DNA from: a virus
DNA length: 44,885 nucleotides
Strand: one strand, 5' to 3'
IMG/VR virus record: IMGVR_UViG_3300009370_001553
Span: 1-44,885 of that record
Part shown: one piece after another, positions 1-8,392 of the stretch
Numbering within the stretch: the first letter of the stretch is position 1
Layout of the letters: every line of letters begins with the position of its first letter
Translations under genes and position numbers: made by a program
The notes under the pieces: generated by a model
Seen by the model: only the letters and a program-made list of their open reading frames with translations
Told to the model about the DNA's origin: nothing
Databases searched by the model: none

Positions 1-3000
1 TTAAACACATCAAACACTATTATTTTTGAAGGTGCAACTGCTGACAATTACGAAACTACATTAACAGTTGTAGACCCAACAGCAGATAGAACAGTATCTT
101 TACCCAATGCTACAACAACGTTAGTAGGTACAGATACTACAGATACACTTACAAATAAAACATTAACATCTCCTTCAATAAATGGTGCGTATACACTTCC
201 AACATCAGACGGTAGTAACGGACAAGTAATACAAACCGACGGAAGTGGAACATTATCATTTGCAGACTCTTCAGGTGGTGGTGGTGGAAATAACACAGCA
301 GTAAAACAATTTAATTATTATAAACTAGGAACAACATCAGCAGTTATAGATGAATTTGATTTAGACGAATTTAGAGGTGCTGTTTATAATGTTACAATGG
401 AAGATCATGACAATTCATTAATTGGTTATGTAAAAATTTCTGTTGTACACAATGATTCTACTCCTTTTATTTCTGTATACGATGTAAATGAAGATAGTAC
501 AAACATAGTTAATTTTACTGCGGCAATATCTGGAGATATGTTGCAATTGTCTGGTTCAACACAAAGCTCCACACATACAAATTTAAGAATTTATAGAGTT
601 GCATTAGGTGATCATCATGAAACAGTTACAAATACAAACTCAAAAATTATAAAAGCATCAACAGCGATTACTACTGCTGGAGTAACAATAGATTCATTTA
701 CAAAAACAGAAATACAAGGTGCAAAATATGTTGTTTTATTTAAAGATTCAACACAATCTGAATATCAAATTTCAGAAGTAAGTTTAACTCATGACGGTAC
801 AACTGTATATTTTAACGATTATGCTAAAGTATCAACTAGAAGTGATTATGCTTTTACCATGACATCAACAATTTCATCATCAACATTAACATTAACAGCG
901 GCATCAACTGGTGGTACATCTGCCACAGCAATATTATATAGACAAGATTTGGGTTCTAAAACAAAATTAGGTGAAGTTGACAATACATTTTACGGTAAGA
1001 AAAGTGATATAGACTCTTCAGCCGAAACTATTGATTCATTTGACGTATTCAAATACAGGTCTGCAAGATACTTTATTAATATAGGACACTCTGGAGATAC
1101 TGCATATCAAAATTCTGAAATAACGTTGACTGTTAATTCAGCTGGTACAGATGCAACTATAAGTGAAAGTGTTGTAAGAACTGGGTCAACAGATTTAGCA
1201 ACATTTACAGCAGATGTATCTGGTGGAAAAGCAAGATTAAGAATGCAGGGTACATCAGCAAATAATGTAATTTATTTTGCAAGATTGGCAATGGAGGCCA
1301 ATAACATTTATAGAGCAAACGCACAAACATCAGACGATTTATATATTACACATAATAATTTCACACTAAAAGCGGAAATGCTTGATTTATCCGGTGCTAC
1401 TGGATCATTAAAACTACCTTCAGGAACTACTGCACAAAGATCATCAGGTGAAGTTGGTATGTTAAGATATAATTCAACAACAAGTACGTATGAAAGATAT
1501 GACTCTTCGGGTTGGACAGCAATTACAACAACTGCTTCAACAACAGATTTAGATGACACAACAACTGGAGTAAAAACTTCTATTGGAACTTCCGCAACAA
1601 ACATTGATACTTTTACTTCAAGTTCTTATGATTCTGCATTTTATCTTGTGGTAACAAGAGACGAAATTAATGAAGAAACTGCCACAGATCAAATAAGTTT
1701 AGTACATAATAACACAACGGCATTTGTTGCATCAGGTGGTGGTATTAGATCAGGAGATAATGATCACCTAACATATACAGCAGATATTAGCACTGGTACA
1801 GTAAGATTAAGAGGTACAGGTACAAGTGATGTAAACTCAATTAAATTCTTTAGAATTGCAATGGGCGATGATACAAGTGCTACGTCTTCAGGTGCAACTG
1901 CAATTGTATTAAACACAGATGTTGATAGTGCTGTAGAAAATATAGATACCTGGGCTCATGCTTCTTATAGAGGTGCAAAATATTATATTAGTGCAAACAA
2001 TTCATCAAAAACAGAATTACAAAACATAGAATGTTCAGTTGTTCACAACGGAACAACCGCCTTTATTACAACATACAACGACGTATACACTGGTAATAAT
2101 GCTTTAATAACATTGACAGCAGACATCGATGGTGATAACGTAAGATTACGTGCAACAGGTAATGAAGCAAATACTGCGGTTAAGATGTATAGAATTTTAT
2201 TAGGAGATTCAGAATCAGACACAACTGGAACCAACACAAAAGTTGTTGGTGCAGTAACAGTATCATCATCTGCAACAGCAATAGACACTTTTTCAAGTGA
2301 CTCATACACAGGTTCTCACTATGTTGTAGTTGGTTACAACTCAAGTGAGTCTGGTACACCAGCATCTGTTTCAGAAGTATTTGTAGTACATGACGGGTCA
2401 ACTGCTTACGTAAGTTCAGGACCAATTGTATCATCAAAAGGTACAGATCAATTAACATTTACAGCGGCATTATCAGGTACAACAGTAACATTATCCGCGG
2501 CAAGTACTAGTGGAGGATCTACAACTGTTAATGCTTTTAGAACACATATAAAAAGAGAAACGGCAGGTGCCTCAACATCATTACAAGTTTTAACAAGTAA
2601 TGATCAAACAATCACAGGTGATAAAACTTTTGCGGATAATGCCAAACTTATTATGGGTACTGGTGAAGATTTAAAAATATATCACTCAGGTAGCCATAGT
2701 ATTATTCAAGACGCTGGTGCAGGTAACTTAAGAATTAGAGGTAGTATTACACAAATAATGGGTAATAGTAATGACGAAAGCCATGCAGTCTTTACTGAGG
2801 ATGGTTCAGCAGAACTTTATTATGATGGTACAAAGATGTTTGAAACAACAACTTCTGGTGCACAAATTACAACTACATCAACTAGTGACGCATTATTAAT
2901 TGATATGACTGAAGCAAGTTCAACAGCGGGACCTGTATTGTCATTAAAAAGAAATAGTGCAAGTCCAGCAGACTCAGATTATCTTGGACAGATTAACTTT

Positions 3001-3459
3001 AAAGGTGAGAACGACGCTGACCAAGAAGTAAACTACGCTAACATTACTGGAAAAATACTAGATGCTTCAGACGGATCTGAAGACGGTATTTTAGAAATGG
3101 CACACCTAAAAAATGGAACAAGCACAACAACAATGAGATTTAGATCTGATAGTTTACAACTATTAAATGACACTAACCTAAGGGTTACTGGTCACGTAGA
3201 ACTAGGCGTGTTGGATAGTGATCCATCTACAACTGCCAACTTTGCACACATATACGCCAAAGACGATACGTCAAGTGCTGAAGTATATGTAAGAGACGAA
3301 GCAGGTAACGTTACAAAACTTTCACCGCACAACGAAAAAGGAAATTGGGAATACTTCTCAAGAAATACAATAACAGGTAAAACTGTTAGAGTTGATATGG
3401 AAGAAATGATTAAAGATATTGAAAAATTAACAGGTAAAAAATATATCAAGGAGGAATAA
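1..3459 (+). CDS. Large repeat-built tail fibre / virion protein (5' end outside window)
   Basis: The frame is open from base 1, so this is the 3' part of a longer gene; the ATG at 397 is internal. About 1152 residues are visible. The first ~100 look like fibre-shaft sequence (TLTNKTLTSPS). Then come six ~95-residue repeats, each with an ID-F start, a V-H-[DN]-x-[ST]-T-x-[FY] strand and an F-T-A-x-[IVL]-[SD] strand, interrupted after the third by a short module ending in SSGWTAI. The C-terminal third (TGDKTFADNAKLIMG, DLKIYHSGSHS, AELYYDGTKMFETT) is typical of marine phage fibre proteins, and it ends in a charged helix-forming tail (MEEMIKDIEKLTGKKY). No enzyme motif is seen. Likely role: adhesin or decorated fibre on the virion. 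The next gene starts within the stop codon (1-nt overlap), so the two are co-translated. Confidence 0.8.
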   Translation, partial: LNTSNTIIFEGATADNYETTLTVVDPTADRTVSLPNATTTLVGTDTTDTLTNKTLTSPSINGAYTLPTSDGSNGQVIQTDGSGTLSFADSSGGGGGNNTAVKQFNYYKLGTTSAVIDEFDLDEFRGAVYNVTMEDHDNSLIGYVKISVVHNDSTPFISVYDVNEDSTNIVNFTAAISGDMLQLSGSTQSSTHTNLRIYRVALGDHHETVTNTNSKIIKASTAITTAGVTIDSFTKTEIQGAKYVVLFKDSTQSEYQISEVSLTHDGTTVYFNDYAKVSTRSDYAFTMTSTISSSTLTLTAASTGGTSATAILYRQDLGSKTKLGEVDNTFYGKKSDIDSSAETIDSFDVFKYRSARYFINIGHSGDTAYQNSEITLTVNSAGTDATISESVVRTGSTDLATFTADVSGGKARLRMQGTSANNVIYFARLAMEANNIYRANAQTSDDLYITHNNFTLKAEMLDLSGATGSLKLPSGTTAQRSSGEVGMLRYNSTTSTYERYDSSGWTAITTTASTTDLDDTTTGVKTSIGTSATNIDTFTSSSYDSAFYLVVTRDEINEETATDQISLVHNNTTAFVASGGGIRSGDNDHLTYTADISTGTVRLRGTGTSDVNSIKFFRIAMGDDTSATSSGATAIVLNTDVDSAVENIDTWAHASYRGAKYYISANNSSKTELQNIECSVVHNGTTAFITTYNDVYTGNNALITLTADIDGDNVRLRATGNEANTAVKMYRILLGDSESDTTGTNTKVVGAVTVSSSATAIDTFSSDSYTGSHYVVVGYNSSESGTPASVSEVFVVHDGSTAYVSSGPIVSSKGTDQLTFTAALSGTTVTLSAASTSGGSTTVNAFRTHIKRETAGASTSLQVLTSNDQTITGDKTFADNAKLIMGTGEDLKIYHSGSHSIIQDAGAGNLRIRGSITQIMGNSNDESHAVFTEDGSAELYYDGTKMFETTTSGAQITTTSTSDALLIDMTEASSTAGPVLSLKRNSASPADSDYLGQINFKGENDADQEVNYANITGKILDASDGSEDGILEMAHLKNGTSTTTMRFRSDSLQLLNDTNLRVTGHVELGVLDSDPSTTANFAHIYAKDDTSSAEVYVRDEAGNVTKLSPHNEKGNWEYFSRNTITGKTVRVDMEEMIKDIEKLTGKKYIKEE
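337..2560 (+). repeat. Six degenerate ~95-residue protein repeats in the fibre gene
   Basis: Approximate units: 337-620, 670-960, 1015-1310, 1575-1880, 1920-2215 and 2265-2560. Each unit begins with a short I-D-[ST]-[FW] stretch, then [GS]-[AS]-x-Y, then a V-H-[DN]-[GND]-[ST]-T strand, and ends with a L/F-T-A-x-[IVL] strand followed by an arginine/leucine strand and F/Y-R-[IVT]. Similarity is at protein level and the DNA has diverged. A non-repeat insert of ~250 bp separates units 3 and 4. The pattern suggests tandem beta-sandwich domains. Confidence 0.75.
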
Positions 3460-4094
3460 TGCCAAAACGATATAGTTTAATGAAAGTAGAAGACGACGAT
3501 ACTGATAATAAACCAGTAACGGATAAAGACGGCGACTTTCACAAAAAACAAGTATTAGAAAAACTTGTTGTAAGAAATACATCCACTAGTGAAAATAATA
3601 TATTAATGATCACTAGAGCAGATTCTTCTGCGGGTGGTCCTCATATGACCATGGAAAGAATTTCCGACAGTCCAGCAAAAGGCGATATATTAGGAAAAAT
3701 ACAATGGAAAGGTAGAAACGATGCTGGCGAAACTATACGTTATGCAAGTATTGATACTAAAATTAGAGATGCAAAAAAAGGAACAGATGATGCTGGTTTA
3801 GTTTTTACTACAAGAGTTGGCGGACAACACAAATCAATGTTAATCGTACAAAACGATGGCGTAATTGTTCACGTAGATAAACCTTTAATGTTGCAGGCAC
3901 AAGGTTATAAAAAAACTAGATTATTTGGTACCAATGCAACAGCAAGAAGAGATATATATTTTCCTGATCAAGCCGGAACTGTAATGGTTAATGAATCAGG
4001 AAAAGTTATGGCAACCGACTTACCAACAAGCGATCCTAACAACGAAGGTCAACTTTGGAACGATAGCGGTACTATAAAAATTAGTGCTGGTTAA
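3459..4094 (+). CDS. Virion structural protein, fibre-associated
   Basis: 211 residues. It starts at the ATG overlapping the fibre stop codon, with a strong AAGGAGG ribosome site at 3448-3454. The middle part (DSPAKGDILGKIQWKGRNDAGE, quoted in part: KGDILGKIQWKGRND) parallels the fibre C-terminal region (DSDYLGQINFKGENDADQ), so the two proteins share a domain and probably a place in the virion. The end (NNEGQLWNDSGTIKISAG) is the short beta module that closes many marine phage structural proteins. No enzyme motif. Likely a fibre or baseplate-periphery component. The exact position in the particle cannot be read from sequence. Confidence 0.65.
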   Translation: MPKRYSLMKVEDDDTDNKPVTDKDGDFHKKQVLEKLVVRNTSTSENNILMITRADSSAGGPHMTMERISDSPAKGDILGKIQWKGRNDAGETIRYASIDTKIRDAKKGTDDAGLVFTTRVGGQHKSMLIVQNDGVIVHVDKPLMLQAQGYKKTRLFGTNATARRDIYFPDQAGTVMVNESGKVMATDLPTSDPNNEGQLWNDSGTIKISAG

Positions 4095-4100
4095 AATAAG

Positions 4101-4211
4101 TTAAATCACAACATCGCAATAACAATGTTCGCAAGGACATATTCCGTATTCGTCTGCGTGAAGTTCCTCATCACAGTGACAAGGGTGATAACATTTATTA
4201 CATTCGATCAT
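4101..4211 (-). CDS. 36-residue Cys/His-rich microprotein
   Basis: A short reading frame tail-to-tail with the fibre-associated gene. It has 8 Cys (positions 4, 7, 11, 13, 25, 27, 30, 32) and 4 His in 36 residues. The arrangement is CxxCxxxCxC, then an acidic hinge (DEELHADEYG), then CPCEHCYC, i.e. two four-Cys knots that could each bind a zinc or iron. On the minus strand a GAGGAGAA ribosome site lies upstream at about 4222-4229. Its spacing better suits an ATG at 4219 that reads only three codons before a stop, so initiation at 4211 may involve coupling. The density and symmetry of Cys codons argue against chance. The CPCEHCYC core resembles CQCENCTC in the 22-residue protein at 18155. Function unknown; metal binding is inferred. 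Confidence 0.6.
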   Translation of the reverse strand: MIECNKCYHPCHCDEELHADEYGICPCEHCYCDVVI

Positions 4212-4236
4212 ATGGTCATTCTTCTCCTCTACGATA

Positions 4237-4282
4237 TGTGTTAACGTGGCACCTGGTTATAGGTCTGATCCACGTTAACACA
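4237..4282. promoter_or_regulatory. 13-bp perfect inverted repeat with nested hairpin
   Basis: TGTGTTAACGTGG (4237-4249) and CCACGTTAACACA (4270-4282) are exact reverse complements, separated by 20 nt that contain a second small stem ACCT/AGGT (4251-4254 and 4261-4264). No T-run follows on either strand, so a simple intrinsic terminator is unlikely. It lies directly upstream of the ribosome site of the 36-residue Cys-rich gene and would form in that gene's 5' leader. It could be a regulatory RNA element, a processing site or a protein-binding palindrome. Confidence 0.55.
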
Positions 4283-4285
4283 AGT

Positions 4286-4344
4286 TAAAAACGATGCTTA
4301 ATGATCGGTGTCAACTCGAGCGAGAGTGTAAAAGTTGCATCGTT
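4286..4344 (-). terminator. Candidate intrinsic terminator downstream of the Nudix gene
   Basis: Arms AACGATGC (4290-4297) and GCATCGTT (4337-4344) are reverse complements. On the minus strand the second arm runs into TTTTT (4291-4287). The 39-nt interior holds a further ACTC/GAGT stem. It sits about 110 nt beyond the Nudix stop codon, where the gp14-gp15-Nudix transcript would end. The long interior makes it an atypical terminator, so a structured RNA is an alternative. Confidence 0.4.
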
Positions 4345-4452
4345 ATATTAGTATCTATATAAAATATATTAAATTTGAATATTATTTGAGTTTGTTAATT
4401 CTGCATATATGAGTCATATGGTGGTTCAAAAATTGAGATAAAACAATTCTGA
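4345..4452. other. AT-rich intergenic stretch
   Basis: Together with the two hairpin elements (4237-4344) this makes a gene-free stretch of about 240 bp. This part is very AT-rich and I see no convincing ORF, tRNA or promoter in it. Confidence 0.4.
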
Positions 4453-4881
4453 TCACACAATTAAGTCTAAAATAGTTTGTAACTTACCTTTTATACTTTT
4501 ATTATTAACAGTATTTTTTAATCCTGCGTGTAAATTTTTTGGCCAACATTCAAACGCAGTCCAACAATATCCTGAATGTTCCTTATTTAATTTTGGTATA
4601 AATTCTGATTCAACAGCAATAAGATATGTATGAAAGAAAAACTTTTGATCATTTGATGTAAACAATTCTAAAGGTATTACTTTTTTAAATTTTGGTGTAT
4701 AGCCCACTTCTTCTTGTATTTCTCTTTTTAAACCTTCAAATGCAGATTCAGTAAAACGTGCTTGTCCACCAACTAACCCCCACATTCCACGTGTTTTAGC
4801 ATCGGTTCTTTGTACAAACAAAAAACGTTTTGTTGATGTACAATAAAACAAGGCACCAGAACAAATTATATTTTCTTTCAT
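4453..4881 (-). CDS. Nudix hydrolase
   Basis: 142 residues, a normal size for a single-domain Nudix enzyme. The Nudix box is complete: G-x5-E-x7-REIQEE-x-G, within GGQARFTESAFEGLKREIQE (starting near residue 38) followed by EVGY. It supplies the Glu residues that bind the divalent cation. Nudix enzymes cleave nucleoside diphosphates linked to another group (damaged dNTPs, nucleotide sugars, NADH, capped RNA). The substrate here cannot be read from sequence. It lies 30 nt behind gp15 on the same strand and is probably co-transcribed with gp14-gp15. The start is the first ATG. Confidence 0.9.
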   Translation of the reverse strand: MKENIICSGALFYCTSTKRFLFVQRTDAKTRGMWGLVGGQARFTESAFEGLKREIQEEVGYTPKFKKVIPLELFTSNDQKFFFHTYLIAVESEFIPKLNKEHSGYCWTAFECWPKNLHAGLKNTVNNKSIKGKLQTILDLIV

Positions 4882-4911
4882 ATGTTAGTATAACAATTTA
4901 TTATGATTTTA

Positions 4912-6390
4912 TCAAGGAGTTGTTGCGTCAGTTGATGCATCATAACCAGCACTAGCACCACCATCTAATACTATTGACCAATTACCAGCAGTATAAATGC
5001 CTTCATATGATTTAACCCATTCCGTACCATTAAATCTATACTGTATTCCTGTATGTGAATTTGTAACATAATGTTGCGTAGAATCTGGATGTGATGCATC
5101 AAATACTTTTAACCATCGACTGCCAGCACTAAGACCAGCATTATATTCAATAATATCACCTACACTAGCAACCAATGTTCCCCAAGTATCGCTTGTATAT
5201 GTGGAAGTGGAATCTCCAACATCATTTATAATCAAATATCTAGTATTGGGAGTTGGTGTTGCTCCTGGGTCAAATGTTGCAGGATTAATAATTTTTGTTA
5301 CCGCTGTTAAAGTATTTGCCGGAATAGTATCTTGATCAATATTGAATAATAAAATTGTTTCTTCTAAAGCATTAACAGCAATTGTTCCAATAATTTCATT
5401 TCCGTTTGGTTGCTTTAATCTTATTTGTGATGTATCGTTTCTTACTTTACCATATTGATCTAAAAGGGTTTTCCAATTAATTGCAGGTCCAAATGTTTCA
5501 TATGGGTCAAAGTTTGATGGTTCATTAGCACCTGTATAATATCCAGAACCCCCTGTTCCTATTCCTGGTTCTGTACTTGTTGTGGTTGTACCAGTACTTC
5601 CTAATAATCTTAATTGATTTCCTGTAACTAATAAACCATAATTGTTCGGCGTGATATAACTTCTTGTTAACAATGTTCCGTCAATTAATCCCGATGTAAT
5701 TCCGCCATCGTCGTCATATATGCTCATTATAATTTTTTGTATAACACCTAATTTTGATACTTTAACAGGTGGTGATAGCCATATTGGCATAGAAAAATTT
5801 ATTGTTGCAATATCAATTTCTGTATCTGCACCAATAGGTATTGTTCTAGAACTAAATGTTGTGCTTGTTAATTCAACATAACTTAAACTAGTCCAATCAA
5901 TATAATTGTCTGTTTTTTGTATTTCAAAATCAGGATTAAACAAATATAAAATTTGTTCCATTATTTGTAATTTTTGATCTGTATTTGTTGTCCATATATC
6001 TGCTGTAACTTCTAACCTAAAAGGAGAAGGCATAACTTTTTCAATAGTATATCCTGCACCTAATTTATTATCTGCATATGTTCCATCAGCTAAAACATCA
6101 CGTTCTTTTAAATGTTGTTTTTCAATATGATAAGGATTTTGCATTCTTTCTCTATCATAATTTAATTCTCTAACATAAGCGGCAATTCTTGGAGCATATT
6201 GTAATGCGTTTTCACTATTATTTCTAATAATGTTTGCAACTTGTCTTGTTGGGTCTCCATAAACAACCGGAACTGCTCTTAAAGTTACGGCATCATCTTT
6301 ACCTTTTCCTGTTTCCACAGAAAAATTACTCAAAACTCTTATAAATTGAGTTAGAAATTTTCTAATTTGCCCGTCGTAAAAATGTAACAT
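4912..6390 (-). CDS. gp15: Tail sheath stabilizer / completion protein (gp15-like)
   Basis: 492 residues against about 270 in T4. The N-terminal ~250 residues fit gp15: a start of the type FYDGQIRKFLTQFIRVLSNF, the segment IMEQILYLFNPDFE (T4 has VEQILPYFQPHF), and INFSMPIWLSPPVKVSKLG (T4: FEVNGWMYPPV). In T4, gp15 forms a hexameric ring that caps the sheath and joins the tail to the head. The second half is extra: low-complexity Thr/Gly linkers and two short beta modules with the Trp motif (QYRFNGTEWVKSYEG), also found in gp14 and the sheath. It begins at the ATG that overlaps the gp14 stop by 1 nt. It lies on the strand opposite gp13, unlike T4. Confidence 0.8.
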   Translation of the reverse strand: MLHFYDGQIRKFLTQFIRVLSNFSVETGKGKDDAVTLRAVPVVYGDPTRQVANIIRNNSENALQYAPRIAAYVRELNYDRERMQNPYHIEKQHLKERDVLADGTYADNKLGAGYTIEKVMPSPFRLEVTADIWTTNTDQKLQIMEQILYLFNPDFEIQKTDNYIDWTSLSYVELTSTTFSSRTIPIGADTEIDIATINFSMPIWLSPPVKVSKLGVIQKIIMSIYDDDGGITSGLIDGTLLTRSYITPNNYGLLVTGNQLRLLGSTGTTTTSTEPGIGTGGSGYYTGANEPSNFDPYETFGPAINWKTLLDQYGKVRNDTSQIRLKQPNGNEIIGTIAVNALEETILLFNIDQDTIPANTLTAVTKIINPATFDPGATPTPNTRYLIINDVGDSTSTYTSDTWGTLVASVGDIIEYNAGLSAGSRWLKVFDASHPDSTQHYVTNSHTGIQYRFNGTEWVKSYEGIYTAGNWSIVLDGGASAGYDASTDATTP

Positions 6391-7556
6391 TAATTGTCAG
6401 CCTTCGGTTTTAATGCATTTGATAATGACTGTCTTTGATCTACTGTTAAACCATTAATATTAGTTGTGCCTGATGCATTAACAAATTTAGTTTTCCAATT
6501 TTCTTTTGTATCCGTATTACTCATAGTTATTCTAACTGAATCTTCTATTTTAACCCATCTGGTTCCATCAAAACGGAACAATCTATTTGGTAGATAATCT
6601 GTTCTTAAGAAGTAATCACCTGTGTCAACATTAGAAGTTGGAAATGTTATACCAAATCCTGCAGGATTTCCGTTTGGTGCAACACCGTCACCGTCTAAAT
6701 AGAAACCATAATGTGATGCCGCTGGTGTATCTATTGTTGCATTTATTGTTTTATTTGTACTAATTCTATCAGTAGTATTAACATTATCGGTTCTAATATT
6801 TCCTCTTTCATCAATTGGTGCAACATAATATTGTTTATAATTAAATCCTGCTTTTGGTGAATCTGCTTCTGCCTGTGCAACAACTTGATCATTAATAGTT
6901 TTTTCTCTATTATAAGTTGACATATAATTAGCAACCGATCCTTCTGTTGTAGCGTCGCCTATAATATCTCTAAATTCTTGTGCATCAACTAGTGTTTTTA
7001 ATTTCAATCTTAACAAGTGTGGCCACCAAGTTTGTGAAAATCCCTCTGCCGCTCTGTTAACATCTTCTATAACATAATATCTTTTAAGTGCAATTGGTAT
7101 ACTTTCATCTAAAGAATAGTCTTCTTTCATATGTGGAAATTCAATAACATCTCCAGACATAGGTTTTCTACCTAATCTTTCAACTATATCATTCATATGT
7201 ACAGTTAAAAATATTGTATCATTTTGTAAAAACATACCAAATTGTGATAGATTAAAATCTATATCTTGTACGTTGTATATTCCTCTTATAACATAAACAT
7301 CTGGTGAGTATTTTCTATCTCTATTTTCTAAAAATAGTAAATCTTGTATCGTTCTTTCGTTAAGACTATCGCCCGAATACTGTGGTAGTGTAGGTGATGC
7401 TTCACCGTCTTTGTTAGTATCTCCCTGGTCATAGGGGCCTAAATATTTGTGGAAATGTAGATCGGTTCCCCCAACCGTAAACATCTCTTTAATGTTACGA
7501 TCAAAGAATTTATAGTCGTTGCCTTTTTCTGGCTTAAAAATGGATAATCTTGGCAT
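6390..7556 (-). CDS. gp14: Neck protein (gp14-like)
   Basis: 388 residues from the chosen start (MPRLSIFKPEKG; an upstream in-frame start at 7580 would lie beyond the promoter box). The gp14 signature is in the first half: DVYVIRGIYNVQDIDFNL, then LSQFGMFLQNDTIFLTVHMN and SGDVIEFPHMKEDYSLDESI, matching T4 SNFGMQVQDEVTLS and EGDLIYFP. gp14 and gp13 form the T4 neck, to which the tail docks. The C-terminal ~180 residues are an addition ending in a Trp module (NRLFRFDGTRWVKIED) and a small helical tail. Transcription probably starts at the AATAAATA box at 7572-7565, 8 nt before the ATG, with no Shine-Dalgarno sequence. Confidence 0.78.
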   Translation of the reverse strand: MPRLSIFKPEKGNDYKFFDRNIKEMFTVGGTDLHFHKYLGPYDQGDTNKDGEASPTLPQYSGDSLNERTIQDLLFLENRDRKYSPDVYVIRGIYNVQDIDFNLSQFGMFLQNDTIFLTVHMNDIVERLGRKPMSGDVIEFPHMKEDYSLDESIPIALKRYYVIEDVNRAAEGFSQTWWPHLLRLKLKTLVDAQEFRDIIGDATTEGSVANYMSTYNREKTINDQVVAQAEADSPKAGFNYKQYYVAPIDERGNIRTDNVNTTDRISTNKTINATIDTPAASHYGFYLDGDGVAPNGNPAGFGITFPTSNVDTGDYFLRTDYLPNRLFRFDGTRWVKIEDSVRITMSNTDTKENWKTKFVNASGTTNINGLTVDQRQSLSNALKPKADN

Positions 7557-7560
7557 ATCA

Positions 7561-7600
7561 CACATATTTATTGATTGCACAACTACTATAAATATGTGTA
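7561..7600. promoter_or_regulatory. Divergent late promoters in an inverted repeat
   Basis: ACACATATTTAT (7561-7572, preceded by a at 7560) and ATAAATATGTGT (7588-7599) form a perfect 12-bp inverted repeat around a 15-16-nt centre. Each arm holds a T4-late-type box: TATAAATA on the plus strand (7587-7594) facing gp13, and AATAAATA on the minus strand (7572-7565) facing gp14. Start codons follow after 5 nt (7600) and 8 nt (7556). No Shine-Dalgarno sequence precedes either ATG. Confidence 0.75.
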
Positions 7601-8361
7601 TGTCAGAACTTCAAACAGGCCAACAAGAGATATTTGATTACGTAAAAAATAATCTAGGTGAGGGTATGATAGATGTTGAATTAGACCCAAAACACTATCA
7701 AACAGCACTAGAAAGAGCAATCAATAGATACAGACAGCGTTCTTCAAATGCTGTTGAAGAGTCATATGCTTTTCTTGAATTACAAGAGAATCAAAACACA
7801 TATATTTTACCAGATGAAGTTATTAATGTGAGAAAATTATTCAGAAGAACAGTAGGTTCACGTACAGAAGGTGGCGAAGGTGGTACATTATTTGAACCAT
7901 TCAATTTAGCATACACAAATACGTACTTGTTAAGAGCAGGAGCAACAGGTGGATTAGCCACGTATTTTGCTTTTGCTTCTTATCAAGAATTAATAGGTAA
8001 ATTGTTTGGCTCATTTATACAATTTCATTTTGACGTTGCAACTAAAAAACTTACAATAACACAAAGACCAAGAGCAGATAAAGAAACTGTTTTAATGCAT
8101 ACTGACAATTTTAGGCCAGATATTACATTATTCAAAGACATTTATGCAAAACCGTGGATTAGAGATTACACACTAGCAGTATCAAAAACTATGCTAGGAG
8201 AAGCAAGAGGCAAATTTAATACTATTGCTGGTCCACAGGGTGGTACAACTCTTAATGGTGCTGAACTTAAACAGCAAGGCCTTACTGAAATGGAAAGATT
8301 AGACCAAGAAATTGGCGATTTTGCAGAAGGTGGAACACCTCACAGTTTTGTTATTGGTTAA
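7600..8361 (+). CDS. gp13: Neck protein (gp13-like)
   Basis: 253 residues from ATG 7600 (T4 gp13 is about 309). Start chosen because the TATAAATA box at 7587-7594 lies just upstream, making upstream in-frame codons unlikely to be transcribed from it; ATG 7594 is also possible but overlaps the box. The N-terminus (GQQEIFDYVKNNLGEGMIDV, then ELDPKHYQTALERAINRYRQRS) and the aromatic middle (TLFKDIYAKPWIRDYTLAVSK, in part) are typical of the gp13 family. The protein forms the neck with gp14 and links the head portal to the tail. It is read away from gp14 by divergent promoters, whereas T4 has 13-14-15 on one strand. Confidence 0.8.
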   Translation: MSELQTGQQEIFDYVKNNLGEGMIDVELDPKHYQTALERAINRYRQRSSNAVEESYAFLELQENQNTYILPDEVINVRKLFRRTVGSRTEGGEGGTLFEPFNLAYTNTYLLRAGATGGLATYFAFASYQELIGKLFGSFIQFHFDVATKKLTITQRPRADKETVLMHTDNFRPDITLFKDIYAKPWIRDYTLAVSKTMLGEARGKFNTIAGPQGGTTLNGAELKQQGLTEMERLDQEIGDFAEGGTPHSFVIG

Positions 8362-8377
8362 TTCATAACCATATAAT

Positions 8378-8385
8378 TTTAAATA
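8378..8385 (+). promoter_or_regulatory. Candidate late promoter box TTTAAATA
   Basis: TTTAAATA lies 7 nt before the ATG at 8393, the same geometry as the other boxes. A TATAAT stands immediately upstream (8372-8377). No Shine-Dalgarno sequence is evident. The region is AT-rich, so chance occurrence is possible. Confidence 0.4.
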
Positions 8386-8392
8386 AAAGCGA

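Noticed and set aside
2180-2458. Minus-strand open frames inside the fibre gene (also 1308-1604, 2043-2309, 3192-3449)
   Set aside because: They are antisense to a clear long protein, have low-complexity Leu/Val/Ser composition and no ribosome site; they arise from the biased codons of the fibre.
337-2560. CRISPR array or DNA-level tandem repeat
   Set aside because: The repeats are protein-level only, about 285 bp and diverged, with no short constant direct repeats and spacers.
4237-4344. A tRNA in the structured intergenic stretch
   Set aside because: Stems are present, but there is no 7-bp acceptor closing a ~73-nt cloverleaf, no T-arm consensus (GGTTCGA) and no anticodon arm at the right spacing.
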